64,000 bases of DNA from Owenia fusiformis (Eukaryota > Annelida > Polychaeta > Sabellida > Oweniidae), in the NCBI GenBank assembly GCA_903813345.2, contig CAIIXF020000005.1, positions 15,567,375-15,631,374 on the forward strand, in the 5' to 3' direction. Below the pieces are notes generated by a model. It was not told where the DNA came from. It saw only the letters and a program-made list of their open reading frames with translations, and made no database searches. Below are positions 1-8,660 of this stretch, piece by piece. Positions within the stretch are counted from its first letter, which is position 1. Every line of letters begins with the position of its first letter. Made by a program: the position numbers and the translations under genes.

Positions 1-1
1 G

Positions 2-982
2 AAAGATGAAGGCATATCCAAAGACGAACTGAAACATTGGCTTTCCTCTCAAGACTCTTATACCCTTTACCGAAAAGCTAAAAAGAAATATAAACGCAGA
101 CAAGTCGAAGTGAGGCATATTGACGAACAATGGGATGTAGACACCGGGGTTTTTCTTGACCTGGCCTCTCAAAATGATGGCTATCGCTATGTTGCTTTCT
201 TTATTGATACACTGAGCAAGTATCTATGGCTAGAACCCCTTAAAACTAAAAAAGCAGGGGAGATGGTACAAGCCATGCAACGTGTACTGGCCAAGGGGCG
301 TAAGCCTGGGCGTTTGAGGTCTGACCAAGGTCGTGAGTATGACAACCGATTGGTTAGAGCATTCCTGAAGGAGCAGAATATATGGTATTTTACGACCAGA
401 TCAGATGTCAAAGCCAACTTTTCTGAGAGGGTTATTCGTACTGTAAAAGCTAAAATGAATCGTTACTTCTTCGAGAAGGGTAATGGGCGTTTCATCGACA
501 AGCTTCAAGATTTTGCCGATTCTTACAATGCCAGCTTTCATAGAACCATTCAGATGGCCCCCGAGGAAGTCAACGGGGAAAATGAACTGAAGGTGTGGGA
601 GACCATTTACTTAAAAAATCGAAAAAAATCTAAACCAGTTCGATTCAAGTTTGAGGTGGGAGACACCGTCCGTATTTCTGCTTATCGCGGTGTTTTTGAC
701 AGAGGCTTCGACCAGAGCTGGAGCCAAGAGCATTTTGTCATCAAGGGAAGAAGAGACACTCGACCCCCTGTGTACTCCTTGGTAGACAGCACTGGAGAAG
801 ATCTAGAAGGTAATTTCTACGAAGATGAATTGCAAAAGATTCAACCACCTCAACAATTCAGAATTGAAAAAGTGTTAAAAAGACGTAGGCGTGGACAGAA
901 GCGACAAGTGTTAGTATCTTGGAAAGGTTATCCTGCAAAATTTAACACCTGGATAAGTGAAGCTCGGGTCAAGGATTTATAA
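2..982 (+). CDS. Polinton-type DDE integrase with C-terminal chromodomain (5' cut by window edge)
   Basis: The enzyme would join element ends to host DNA. The frame is open from base 2, so the ATG at 110 is internal: the upstream residues (WLSSQDSYTLYRKAKKKYKR) match the usual pre-core linker of Polinton integrases. Counting from the Met at 110, the catalytic triad is visible as D11 (QWDVD), D72 (LRSDQG) and E106 (SERVIR), with 33 residues between the last two. A basic SH3-like stretch follows, and the last 40 residues form a chromodomain (VSWKGYPAKFNTW), thought to guide target choice. The ATPase gene starts 34 bp after the stop on the same strand. No stop or frameshift is seen. A Ty3/gypsy integrase is unlikely because the neighbours are viral packaging genes rather than gag-pol. 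Confidence 0.9.
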   Translation, partial: KDEGISKDELKHWLSSQDSYTLYRKAKKKYKRRQVEVRHIDEQWDVDTGVFLDLASQNDGYRYVAFFIDTLSKYLWLEPLKTKKAGEMVQAMQRVLAKGRKPGRLRSDQGREYDNRLVRAFLKEQNIWYFTTRSDVKANFSERVIRTVKAKMNRYFFEKGNGRFIDKLQDFADSYNASFHRTIQMAPEEVNGENELKVWETIYLKNRKKSKPVRFKFEVGDTVRISAYRGVFDRGFDQSWSQEHFVIKGRRDTRPPVYSLVDSTGEDLEGNFYEDELQKIQPPQQFRIEKVLKRRRRGQKRQVLVSWKGYPAKFNTWISEARVKDL

Positions 983-1016
983 ACAGCAGTAAACTACATT
1001 CACCAACATTTAAGAG

Positions 1017-1679
1017 ATGACTTGGTGGGAGAAGGAGAGCCTATTTCCATTTGAAGCCTGCAGCAGTTTTTGCATCAGTGGTGCCACAAACTGTGGCAAA
1101 ACCTCCATGGTGTATCGAATCTTGAAAGAGAAAGATGGCATGTTCACCAAACCCGTGGATGAGATCCTTTATTGTTACGGGATCTGGCAGCCTTTATTCA
1201 ACGAAATGGAAAATGATTTAAAAATAGATATGCATGAGGGACTACCATCGGAAGATATGCTTGAAGAATTGACTCGAGAAAGTCGACATTGTCTTATCGT
1301 GCTAGATGACCTAATGGATATGGTAGTGAAAGATCCAAAGATGTCACTACTATTCACCCAAGGGACCCATCATCGATGCATCAGTGTAATTTTCCTCACG
1401 CAGAATCTTTTTCCCCAGGGGAAGAGCGCTCGTAATATTGCGCTTAACACACAATATTTGGTGATGTTTGGAAACATCAGAGCATCTTCACAAATAGAGC
1501 ACTTAGGACGTCAGCTGTTTCCTGGTAAATCTAAGATTTTGATTTCTGCCTGGCAAGATGCCACCAGTAGTCCCTATGGTTACCTCGTAGTTGATATGAC
1601 TCCAAACACTGATAATGAGAAGAGGATAAGGACCCGTATATTTCCTGGGGAAGACAGTTTTGTGTATTCTATAAAATAA
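1017..1679 (+). CDS. A32/FtsK-HerA-like genome-packaging ATPase of the viral element
   Basis: This 220-aa protein would drive DNA into capsids in a Polinton/adintovirus. Walker A is SGATNCGKTS (residues 21-30, Lys28), and the N-terminal PFEACSSFCISGATNCGKT is typical of the family. Walker B is HCLIVLDDLMD (91-101), followed by a sensor-like FLTQN (126-130). The length suits the compact viral packaging ATPases. It is intact and collinear with the integrase (34 bp upstream) and the small gene downstream (63 bp gap), the usual order in these elements. The ATG at 1017 puts Walker A at residue 22, as in relatives. Confidence 0.88.
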   Translation: MTWWEKESLFPFEACSSFCISGATNCGKTSMVYRILKEKDGMFTKPVDEILYCYGIWQPLFNEMENDLKIDMHEGLPSEDMLEELTRESRHCLIVLDDLMDMVVKDPKMSLLFTQGTHHRCISVIFLTQNLFPQGKSARNIALNTQYLVMFGNIRASSQIEHLGRQLFPGKSKILISAWQDATSSPYGYLVVDMTPNTDNEKRIRTRIFPGEDSFVYSIK

Positions 1680-1742
1680 AAGTATATGTTAGTGTAAAAG
1701 TTATTCATTTATTCAACTGACAAGGGAGAGAAAACATATACT

Positions 1743-2045
1743 ATGAGCAAGAAAGTGGTAGTGGTGCCCTACGAAAAGTACCAGAAACTGATCGAGCCAA
1801 AGACTGAAACAGTAGAAAAGAAGGACAGTTTCTCTCAAACTGAAAATCTAGAGACAACAACTGCAGAAGAGGCTCAAGTGTTCAAGGAACAAACAACTGA
1901 GGCACAACCCTGGACATTAAACGACACAGAGAAAGTAAATGAAACTTCGAAGAGAGTTAGAATCTTGAAAAGACCTTTACTTCCTCCTCCGGGTCAACCT
2001 GTCAAACCAACGCAGAAGAGAAAAAAGCTGTGGATTTCATTATGA
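1743..2045 (+). CDS. Small acidic-then-basic protein of the viral element, function unknown
   Basis: A 100-aa protein with no named domain that I can recognise. It opens with MSKKVVVVPYEKYQKLIE, a start pattern I associate with a small gene found beside the ATPase in Polintons. The middle is rich in Glu and Thr (about residues 20-65), and the tail is Pro- and Lys/Arg-rich (about 70-97). No signal peptide or membrane segment is seen. It begins 63 bp after the ATPase stop, and its last codons overlap the next gene in another frame, as in compact viral genomes. It may be a virion or DNA-binding accessory protein, but that is inference. Confidence 0.6.
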   Translation: MSKKVVVVPYEKYQKLIEPKTETVEKKDSFSQTENLETTTAEEAQVFKEQTTEAQPWTLNDTEKVNETSKRVRILKRPLLPPPGQPVKPTQKRKKLWISL

Positions 2046-2359
2046 GCAGGACTATGAAAGCGGGGCAACCCTATATGTGGCTGTTGGTCAACACTGATTC
2101 CAAGATACAGAGACTGTCACTTCTCAAAACCATTACACCCATACAATTAAAGGCAGTCACGGAAATAATGCTAAACACTCTCGTTGGTCATTTATATCTA
2201 ACATCCAAGGATAAACAAAGATTACTACCATACAGAAAAACCTTTGAATATCTGGCGGAGAGCAAGGATATTCGGGCTAAAAAGAAAAGACTCTTACTTA
2301 AATATAAAGCTGTAATAACATTACTCAGCATCGTACTCCCTAGAATACAAAAGATGTAA
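2042..2359 (+). CDS. Small basic protein of the viral element, function unknown
   Basis: A 105-aa protein from the ATG at 2042; the frame is open slightly upstream without an ATG. It overlaps the end of the preceding gene by 4 bp (ATGA-type overlap). The sequence is basic and helix-prone, with a Leu/Arg/Lys-rich C-terminal half (YLAESKDIRAKKKRLLLKYK) ending in a short hydrophobic stretch (AVITLLSIVLPRI). This pattern recurs in the small genes of Polinton-like elements near the ATPase. A role in the virion core or in membrane interaction is possible but not shown. A consensus poly(A) signal (AATAAA) follows at about 2398. Confidence 0.6.
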   Translation: MSRTMKAGQPYMWLLVNTDSKIQRLSLLKTITPIQLKAVTEIMLNTLVGHLYLTSKDKQRLLPYRKTFEYLAESKDIRAKKKRLLLKYKAVITLLSIVLPRIQKM

Positions 2360-2544
2360 CAACTTATGTGTTAATATAAAGTAATATATTTATTGTAAAT
2401 AAACTATATCCAGCAATTTAATATTTGTTTTTTGTTCATACAAATAATTCAATCATCATGTGATTTGTTAAGCTGCAAAAAGTCCTTCAAAGCAACCAAC
2501 ATAACTTTATTTTAAATTTAATTGGAGAGTGAGGCATGTTTTCA

Positions 2545-2934
2545 TTATATGGTGTTATTGCTATTAGGTGGTGTGAGTATAATATCCAGTGGTTCGGTAG
2601 ATACCCCATCGTCAAGCACTTTTCTTTTGCAGTAAAAGTAACTAAACCCAACTCTGTCTTGTGTGTATGTAAACATAACATTGTGAATGGCACGGAAACC
2701 AGTGACTTTTCCAGTCGTAGCTTCTTTGGTATCTAGTACGTTTTTATACATATCTATGGGATTTTTATATTGCTGCTTGTTGACCCCTTTGCAACTAAAC
2801 TTGGAGTTGTCAGACTCTTCATCGTACACACAATAGGTCTTTGAGCAGAGAGCGACAATATCCGTGCCAGAATATTCAACAATATTCCTGGGTCTACCCC
2901 TTTTGTTATAATGGACAACTGAATGAGAATTACC
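2545..2934 (-). pseudogene. C-terminal stub of a protein-primed-type family B DNA polymerase
   Basis: On the minus strand an open frame runs from just after a TGA (2935-2937 on +) to a stop at 2545. It includes IVEYSGTDIVALCSKTY, then KFSCKGVN, then SYFYCKRKVLDDG. The order 'ALxxKTY ... CKG-N ... KR-V-DDG' matches the thumb and C-terminus of PolB from Polintons and adintoviruses. About 130 codons remain out of the roughly 1,000 expected. The polymerase and exonuclease motifs (such as YxDTDS) are absent, and the sequence upstream of the TGA gives way to a dispersed repeat. Opposite polarity to the capsid/ATPase genes is common in these elements. Recognition is by motif only; this is the least certain of the viral calls. 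Confidence 0.6.
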
Positions 2935-2980
2935 TCATGGAACTAGTTTTCTATAAACAAGATGATCATAATTTATTGGG

Positions 2981-3490
2981 ATCTGCTGATATCCTCATGT
3001 TAAGTCAATGGTGTACAGCCCCATGTAAGTCAATACAACCTTGCTGAACTAAATGGCCCCTATCTCAGCTTATGTGTGTCCAAGCACTTTAATATTTTCC
3101 AAAGTATTATATGACATTTTATTCTTCATGTTACACCTACGAATGATTCATTTTGACCATAGGGATATTTGCCAATAATTGCACCTTGTCCTTTCCTATG
3201 AACATTCAAGGTGTCAACTGTATGTCTAACCAATAAGATATGATATCAATTATTTCAATTTGTAGTAACATATTGGGATAAGATGCAGGGATGCGTAGGA
3301 TGTAAATGGATTTTGACAGACACAAAAATACTTCCTGGTTTGGAATCTATGCTTCTACACTTCATGATTGAATTATGACCCTAATAAGTGGCCTATACAT
3401 CAATACAGTGCTGAATATAGGTCAACAAGATACTAGTGTGCATATAAATGTAATAATTGAAGCAGAATACTCATTTTGAAAAATCAGATG
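2981..3490. repeat. Dispersed repeat, copy A (inside the viral element)
   Basis: Two blocks match the region 49290-50020. Bases 2985-3170 match it in reverse orientation (for example GGGATCTGCTGATATCCTCATG). Bases 3270-3490 match it in the same orientation (for example ACTTCCTGGTTTGGAATCTATGC, then CAATACAGTGCTGAATATAGGTCAACAAGATACTAGTGTGCATAT). One block is therefore inverted between the two copies. It lies exactly where the viral polymerase is lost. Confidence 0.75.
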
Positions 3491-5224
3491 AATTATTTTT
3501 TTCCCATGGGGAGATCCCAATGGAGGGTGTAGCTAGAATCAATGTTAAATGTATTTTCAGTATAGATTGCCAGAAAAACAATTTCTTTCAATCCAAGCTA
3601 TAATCAGCCCGTTGTCCTGTCAACTTCAAAACAAAACAAATATATGCGAACGCAGAATAAATTAACTGGTCAAACTGACTTCTAAAGTTTTTAACACAGT
3701 CTACGTTAAATCGATAAATAAACATTTCAAGTTTGACTATAAAGAGATTAAAGTGTGCGCCTGACCCGGCTACGTATAGCACAGAGTTTATACTGGCGGA
3801 TTAGACTAGTTCATTTTTTATATGTGTGTGAAAGCTTTCTCTTATTTGCGTTTTTTTCGTTTAGTACGGTTTTGTTATAACTGCCGAGGTCATATAACCG
3901 GGATAAAACAATGATTATCGTTGACTGCCCACACACAAAACATACGTTGAGTGAACAGTGTTATTACAAACAACAGGCTTTAGAATACAAAGCGTAGTGT
4001 GATAATAAGCTGCACACTACCACTGCTGCATCTACATATTACTAATTTACTAGGGCTCCCAAAGAGTGGATAGGGAGGTTGTGTTTGTCACTTTTAAATT
4101 TTACATTTCAAAATTGTCATTTTACATGTCATAATTTGCTGGTTTCATTCGTTTAGCCAATCAAAACATTGTAAAACAATAAATTGTCTGTTACGTACAA
4201 TCAATTTTGTTCAGTTTTGATTAGTTGTCAGAATAAAGTTACGTTCATCTGAATCCATGTATGAAAACAAAAATCCTATTTTCACTTCAAAATACTTCAG
4301 TGAGATGAAGGCTCGGAATTGACACATGCAATAACTTATTGTCGTATTCGTTATTTTATCTTCTCGATAGTAGCATTTAGTCGCACATTTGATGCCAGGT
4401 CACCTTGTCGCGTACCTCTTGGGGAACCCCACATTTATGTGTGTACTCATGGAAGTAAATTCCCCGGTGTAGCCGAGAGCCACAAACTTTTCAACAGGTT
4501 CGAAATGACCAATTTCTCTCATATATACTCTAAATATTTTATTATTTAGCACCTACAAAGTATTGCTAATAACCATATGTAATTTCAATAAGGAAACTTA
4601 TCTGGCTACATATAAATTCAATATCAACACTAGCTGTTCTCTCAACACGTCCTGGCTTACCTTGTGGTGACAAACCCTGGGTTTTCGCTATTTATAGTTT
4701 ATCAACACCTGGACGCATGCGCATTTTATACTTTATCGGGCACTTTAAGCATTTCTACTCTAAACCTCACTATTGAAGTAGTTGGACTCAGATTTAAACT
4801 TGATTTTGATTTATTATATGCATAGTGCACACATTTAGCTCTATAGAAACCGTTGCTACACATTGATTCAATGTACAAGTAGATGGTCATATGGTGAATT
4901 TTGGGAGTTTAAAATCATGATTTAACTTAAATTATGATAAGACAATAATGTATTATTAATACTAATAAGGCCTTCTTATTGGTTTAAATACACAACCGTT
5001 TGTTAACAGAAACAGAGCACAGGAACATCAAACATTTTCAAATAATTGGTAAGTACAAATCAAGATACTAGTATTCTAGAGTAGTCGTTTCCGTCAACTG
5101 TCGCTACTTTCCGTCAAATCATCGTCGTATAATAAGTCACGTGAGAGGGTGCAGGCAGGTAGCAGGCAAGGAGGAATGTTAGGACCACGAGACAGGCGTC
5201 TTTCCCCATTAGAATCAATGTTAA
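3491..5224. other. Unrecognised AT-rich DNA between the viral polymerase stub and capsid fragment
   Basis: I see no coding exon, RNA gene or clear repeat pair here. Short open frames are scattered on both strands and lack family motifs. A GCATGCGCA motif (about 4713-4724) resembles an NRF1-type site but stands alone. The stretch replaces the expected polymerase body and the capsid N-terminal half, so it is either inserted host DNA or viral DNA decayed past recognition. Confidence 0.4.
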
Positions 5225-6004
5225 ATATATAGCAGGAGTAGCAGGAAAAAAAAAAAAGTACTCCAAAAAACCTTACACTACTACTGTATAGAGGTAAAGT
5301 TGAAATTAACTCCAACCTCGGACGCTTTCCGCTTGATGTCGCACACAGATACCACTTACAAGATAGAACTGCAAGATGTGTACCTTAGAATGTCCATGGT
5401 TTCTATCTCTCCCGGTATCCTACAATCCTACGACAAACATCTTAAAGACAAGAACGCCCTCTATTCTTACGAAAGAAACGATTTCAAATGCTACACTATC
5501 CCCGCCGGACAGTTACAATTCAACTTCAACGACCTGTACAATGGTGAAGTTCCGACGAAAGTGGACTGTTTTTTCGTCAGCTCACAATCTCAGAGTGGCT
5601 CTTATAAGAAGAATCCCTTCAACGCGCAGTCATTTTCGTTGGACTATCTGGATTTGCGACTTGACGATCAGAGTGTCCCCGAAAAGGTCCTAACGCCCCA
5701 TTTCGACGCTTCTAATTCTAGAAAAAGTAACACTGTTCGTGAGTTTTTGAGATTGTTCAAAGACAAAGATATAAATTTGTCCCGGGAAGAATTCTCGCAA
5801 GGCCACGCCTACTACAGATTCGATATCCAGTACACGGACAGCCACAAGTCGGCAGAGGAGACTCTTACCCTTATAAGAAGGGGAAACGTGAAGTTGGAGG
5901 GTCATTTTCAAGAAGCGCTACCGGAACCAGTCAACCTCATCGTTTGCGGTAGCTTTCCGCAAATTTTCGAAGTGGACGCCTCGAGAAATATCATTCTCAA
6001 CTGA
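5225..6004 (+). pseudogene. C-terminal half of a Polinton/adintovirus major capsid protein
   Basis: The frame is open from 5225 (after a TAA) but is recognisable only from about 5288 (EVKLKLTPTSDAFRL). From there to the stop about 238 residues match the C-terminal jelly roll of the Polinton major capsid family, often labelled 'F54H12.2-like' in animal genomes: KIELQDVYLRMSMVSISPG, YTIPAG...FNFNDLYNGEVP, KNPFNAQSFSLDYLDL and EALPEPVNLIV...FEVDASRN. The N-terminal jelly roll, normally another 200 or more residues, is absent. A run of 12 A residues (5246-5257) lies just upstream. The protease gene begins 4 bp after the stop, the usual arrangement. A capsid cannot be built from this half alone. 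Confidence 0.8.
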
Positions 6005-6008
6005 CGAT

Positions 6009-6488
6009 ATGGACGGCTTGACCTTAGAAAGGATGTTGATATCAGACCCTTACACTAAACAGATATTCGAAGGAGAAGTGGCCAAGGATGAACTGCAACA
6101 ATATTTTGGAACAAGTAATGGCTTGATTGTGTCAAACACAGCAAGAAGAAGTGAGCAAGGGAAACACTGGGTAATTTTCAACAATGGATCAACATCCTTG
6201 GAGTTTTTCGATTCTTTAGCTGAAAAACCTGAGCACTACGGAATGGAATTTGAACGTTTTGTTCTAGAAAATACATCTGACAAATCGTTGAAAACAGTAC
6301 CCTTTCAACTACAATCGACAAACACAGACACGTGCGGATATTATCGCTTATATTTCGCATTTATGAGAAGACGAGGATATTCTTTCGAGATAATTACGGA
6401 CAGATTTAGTAAAAATATTTTAATGAATGAACAACTGGTCGTAAGAAGAGTTAAACAATGGTTTAAATATAAAGCTAGGGACCAGTAG
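6009..6488 (+). CDS. Adenain-type cysteine protease (viral maturation protease)
   Basis: A 159-aa protease of the adenovirus-protease/Ulp1 fold, which in this group cleaves virion proteins during maturation. The catalytic set is visible: His53 (GKHWVIF), acidic Asp68 or Glu65 (SLEFFDSL), Gln102 (QSTNTDTCG) and nucleophile Cys109 (DTCGYYRLYF). The N-terminus (MDGLTLERMLISDPYTKQIF) is typical of Polinton protease genes, and the length is close to the family's usual 150-200 aa. It starts 4 bp after the capsid stop, so the two were probably coexpressed. AATAAA occurs at about 6553, 65 bp past the stop, a plausible poly(A) signal. The frame is intact with no missing key residue. Confidence 0.88.
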   Translation: MDGLTLERMLISDPYTKQIFEGEVAKDELQQYFGTSNGLIVSNTARRSEQGKHWVIFNNGSTSLEFFDSLAEKPEHYGMEFERFVLENTSDKSLKTVPFQLQSTNTDTCGYYRLYFAFMRRRGYSFEIITDRFSKNILMNEQLVVRRVKQWFKYKARDQ

Positions 6489-6599
6489 ATTATACTACTG
6501 CCTTATTATGTATATTGAACGCTTAAATGTTTATTGGTTCTTTATAGTGTGAATAAAATACATCAGCTACATATTGAATACTTTTTGTTTTGTACAACT

Positions 6600-7175
6600 T
6601 GATTTACCCACAAATAAAAAACGTCCTACCGGTTAACATTTGGGGAACGATAACGAGACGCTAAGTAGAATTCGGCGGACGGGGGCCCGGAGGGCCCCGT
6701 CCGCCGAATAACGGTTTCGGAGCCACCCGGTGAAGGGTGACGTAGTTCGCGCGCGCTAGTCTACGGGGTCACGGGGGGTACCCCGTGTATCGCTATTCGT
6801 AGACCCGGAATCGCTAATTCGCGGTCTCATTCTTCGATAATAGATATCTCTTAAAGATCGGAAGAACGCAAAGGGCAAAGTACACCCCGTATAAGTAAAT
6901 CATACTCTCCCGTATATTTTTCGCTATCTGGAAGTAAATACGATAAATAGCTCGGAAGAGTCCGGGTAAATCATCGAAAAGCACGAGTAAATAATATAGA
7001 TAAATATCCCGCGATATTTATCTTTATTATTTACTTATAGATAATTATTAACGCGAGGTAAATGAAACGAAGATCCGATATAACAGATCGGTGCAGATTA
7101 TTTACTTAGTTTATCGACTAACATCGCCTATTTATCTCTATTATTTACCTCCGACGGTCTCGGGTAGATCTCGTT
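6600..7175. other. Hairpin- and repeat-rich non-coding block, possible viral terminal region
   Basis: A perfect 15-bp GC hairpin (arms 6670-6684 and 6695-6709) is followed by a second structured stretch (6758-6804) with an inner CACGGGG/CCCCGTG stem. From about 6890 to 7150 the motif GTAAAT(A/C) or its complement recurs at least nine times in both orientations (for example AGTAAATCAT, GAGTAAATAATA, TTATTATTTACTT). High-GC palindromes next to AT-rich iterated motifs are unlike the flanks. The block could be the element's terminal or replication-related region; the matching left terminus is outside the window. Confidence 0.45.
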
Positions 7176-7176
7176 A

Positions 7177-7385
7177 CAGGGTGACGCAAAAATAACATCC
7201 ACCTTACATTATATTACTCTGTCTATTAACGTATAGACTCGTCCTATATAACATAATTCCTACTGTCTACTTGTCCTATATGACATCCATTCTGCGTTAC
7301 CAGTTTATAGCGTAACATAAGTCGATGCTGAGTCGAATCAACCAGCTGAGAAAATCACTGTTTTGACATTTTTTGTGTCACCCTG
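7177..7385. mobile_element. Mariner-type MITE with TA target duplication
   Basis: The ends are CAGGGTGACGCAAAAA and, reversed, CAGGGTGACACAAAAAA. Each end is flanked by TA (7175-7176 and 7386-7387), the target duplication of Tc1/mariner elements. It is 209 bp with no coding capacity. Related ends occur at 12285, 13268 and 48407. Confidence 0.75.
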
Positions 7386-7576
7386 TACCTCAGCAAAAAA
7401 TTTTCCCTCAGCATTTCCTTCTTTGTTTTTTTATATAGAGATAGCGCCCCAATATATACTACTTCTCTGCCCTGGCTCTTTGTTAAGTAAACCAAAAGGA
7501 CTGGTTGTATTAAGGGACCATCTATGCATTATGTTCAGTCATGTTTTCAGTATTATCATGGGTTTTAGGCTGTAGT

Positions 7577-7883
7577 TCAAGGAGGATTGGCTCCCAGAAT
7601 CGAAACTTGATATTTTCCAACAGTGAAAACATCAAATTGTTGTTATTTTCTGAAATTATAACCGACTATAAATTCAAAATAAAAAGTTCAAAATATTCTA
7701 ACTAAAATCTCGATCATTTCTTGTGAGTTTTGGAATTTTCCTTTAGGAAATAAGACCAAAATTCATGATTCAAATGTTGAAGTGAACAAAATCACAGCTG
7801 TTTGAATTCAAATTTTGTATCACGACATGCTCGTATATGGGACAGAATATCTATGTTGCATTCTGGGAGCCAATCCTCCTTGA
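7577..7883. mobile_element. Short element with perfect 24-bp terminal inverted repeats
   Basis: The arms 7577-7600 and 7860-7883 (starting TCAAGGAGGATTGGCTCCCA) are perfect reverse complements around 259 bp of AT-rich non-coding DNA. Size and structure suit a MITE; the superfamily is unknown. Confidence 0.65.
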
Positions 7884-8020
7884 TTGAGTTCATATGTTGT
7901 TCTTTCTTAAAAAGGACTAGAAGGAATGATATAGAGTCTAAAATGTTGGAAGCAGTCCTTATTTAATTTTCTAAAAAAGGAATTGAAATATATGAAGATT
8001 TAAGATGTCCTATTTTTGAT

Positions 8021-8516
8021 TGGTTTGCCAGACAATCTTAGAAATCAAAGGTTTATCCTGAAGTAAAGCCAGAACTGTTTGACTATTGAGATATTGGGCA
8101 TGACATGGAATATTATACTTTTATTTATTTTTATATGTAAATGATGGCCAACCTATAATGCCGACATGGCTATTTGGTGGCCGATAATGTACAGTGTATT
8201 GTATTTACACTATAAAAAAAAATTGAATGATTGGAGCAAAATAATTTTTCTGAAACTTAGTCTCAATTGGTTTGCCAGACAATCTTAGAAATCAAAGGTT
8301 TATCCTGAAGTAAAGCCAGAACTGTTTGACTATTGAGATATTGGGCATGACATGGAATATTATACTTTTATTTATTTTTATATGTAAATGATGGCCAACC
8401 TATAATGCCGACATGGCTATTTGGTGGCCGATAATGTACAGTGTATTGTATTTACACTATAAAAAAAAATTGAATGATTGGAGCAAAAATAATTTTTCTG
8501 AAACTTAGTCTCAATT
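8021..8516. repeat. Recent 247-bp tandem duplication
   Basis: Two nearly identical copies start at 8021 and 8268 (TGGTTTGCCAGACAATCTTA). They differ by a few single bases and by A-run length, which indicates a young duplication. It lies just upstream of the first ALDH5A1 exon in the window. Confidence 0.9.
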
Positions 8517-8660
8517 TGTTTCTATCTCTCCTAGTCCCTTTTAACAGCATGACTGCCCATCTTTTTATAAATATTCTTTTTATCACCCAAACCCTGTATT
8601 ATGCTTCCTTCCTGAAAGTAAAATATCTGAGTAATGTTCTTTTTGTGTTCTTTCCTGCAG

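Larger units (their letters stand above)
1..7175 (+). mobile_element. Polinton/adintovirus-like endogenous viral element, partial and decayed
   Basis: Five hallmark genes of the Polinton/Maverick-adintovirus group sit together: a chromodomain integrase, an A32/FtsK-like packaging ATPase, a double-jelly-roll capsid fragment, an adenain-type protease and a family B polymerase stub on the opposite strand. The left end is cut by the window edge. The right end is not defined; I place it before a TA-flanked MITE at 7177 because the structured DNA at 6600-7175 looks unlike the flanks. Integrase, ATPase, the two small genes and the protease are open. Capsid and polymerase are broken, with about 2.3 kb of foreign or unrecognised sequence between them. 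Intact members of the group are usually 15-20 kb, so much is missing or lies to the left. Confidence 0.85.

Noticed and set aside
110-982. Integrase with chromodomain as part of a Ty3/gypsy LTR retrotransposon
   Set aside because: No gag, protease-RT or LTR is nearby, and the downstream genes are a viral packaging ATPase, capsid fragment and adenain-type protease.
5094-5315. 73-codon minus-strand open frame beside the capsid fragment
   Set aside because: It overlaps the A-run and capsid start, has low complexity (poly-Phe from poly-T) and no known motif.
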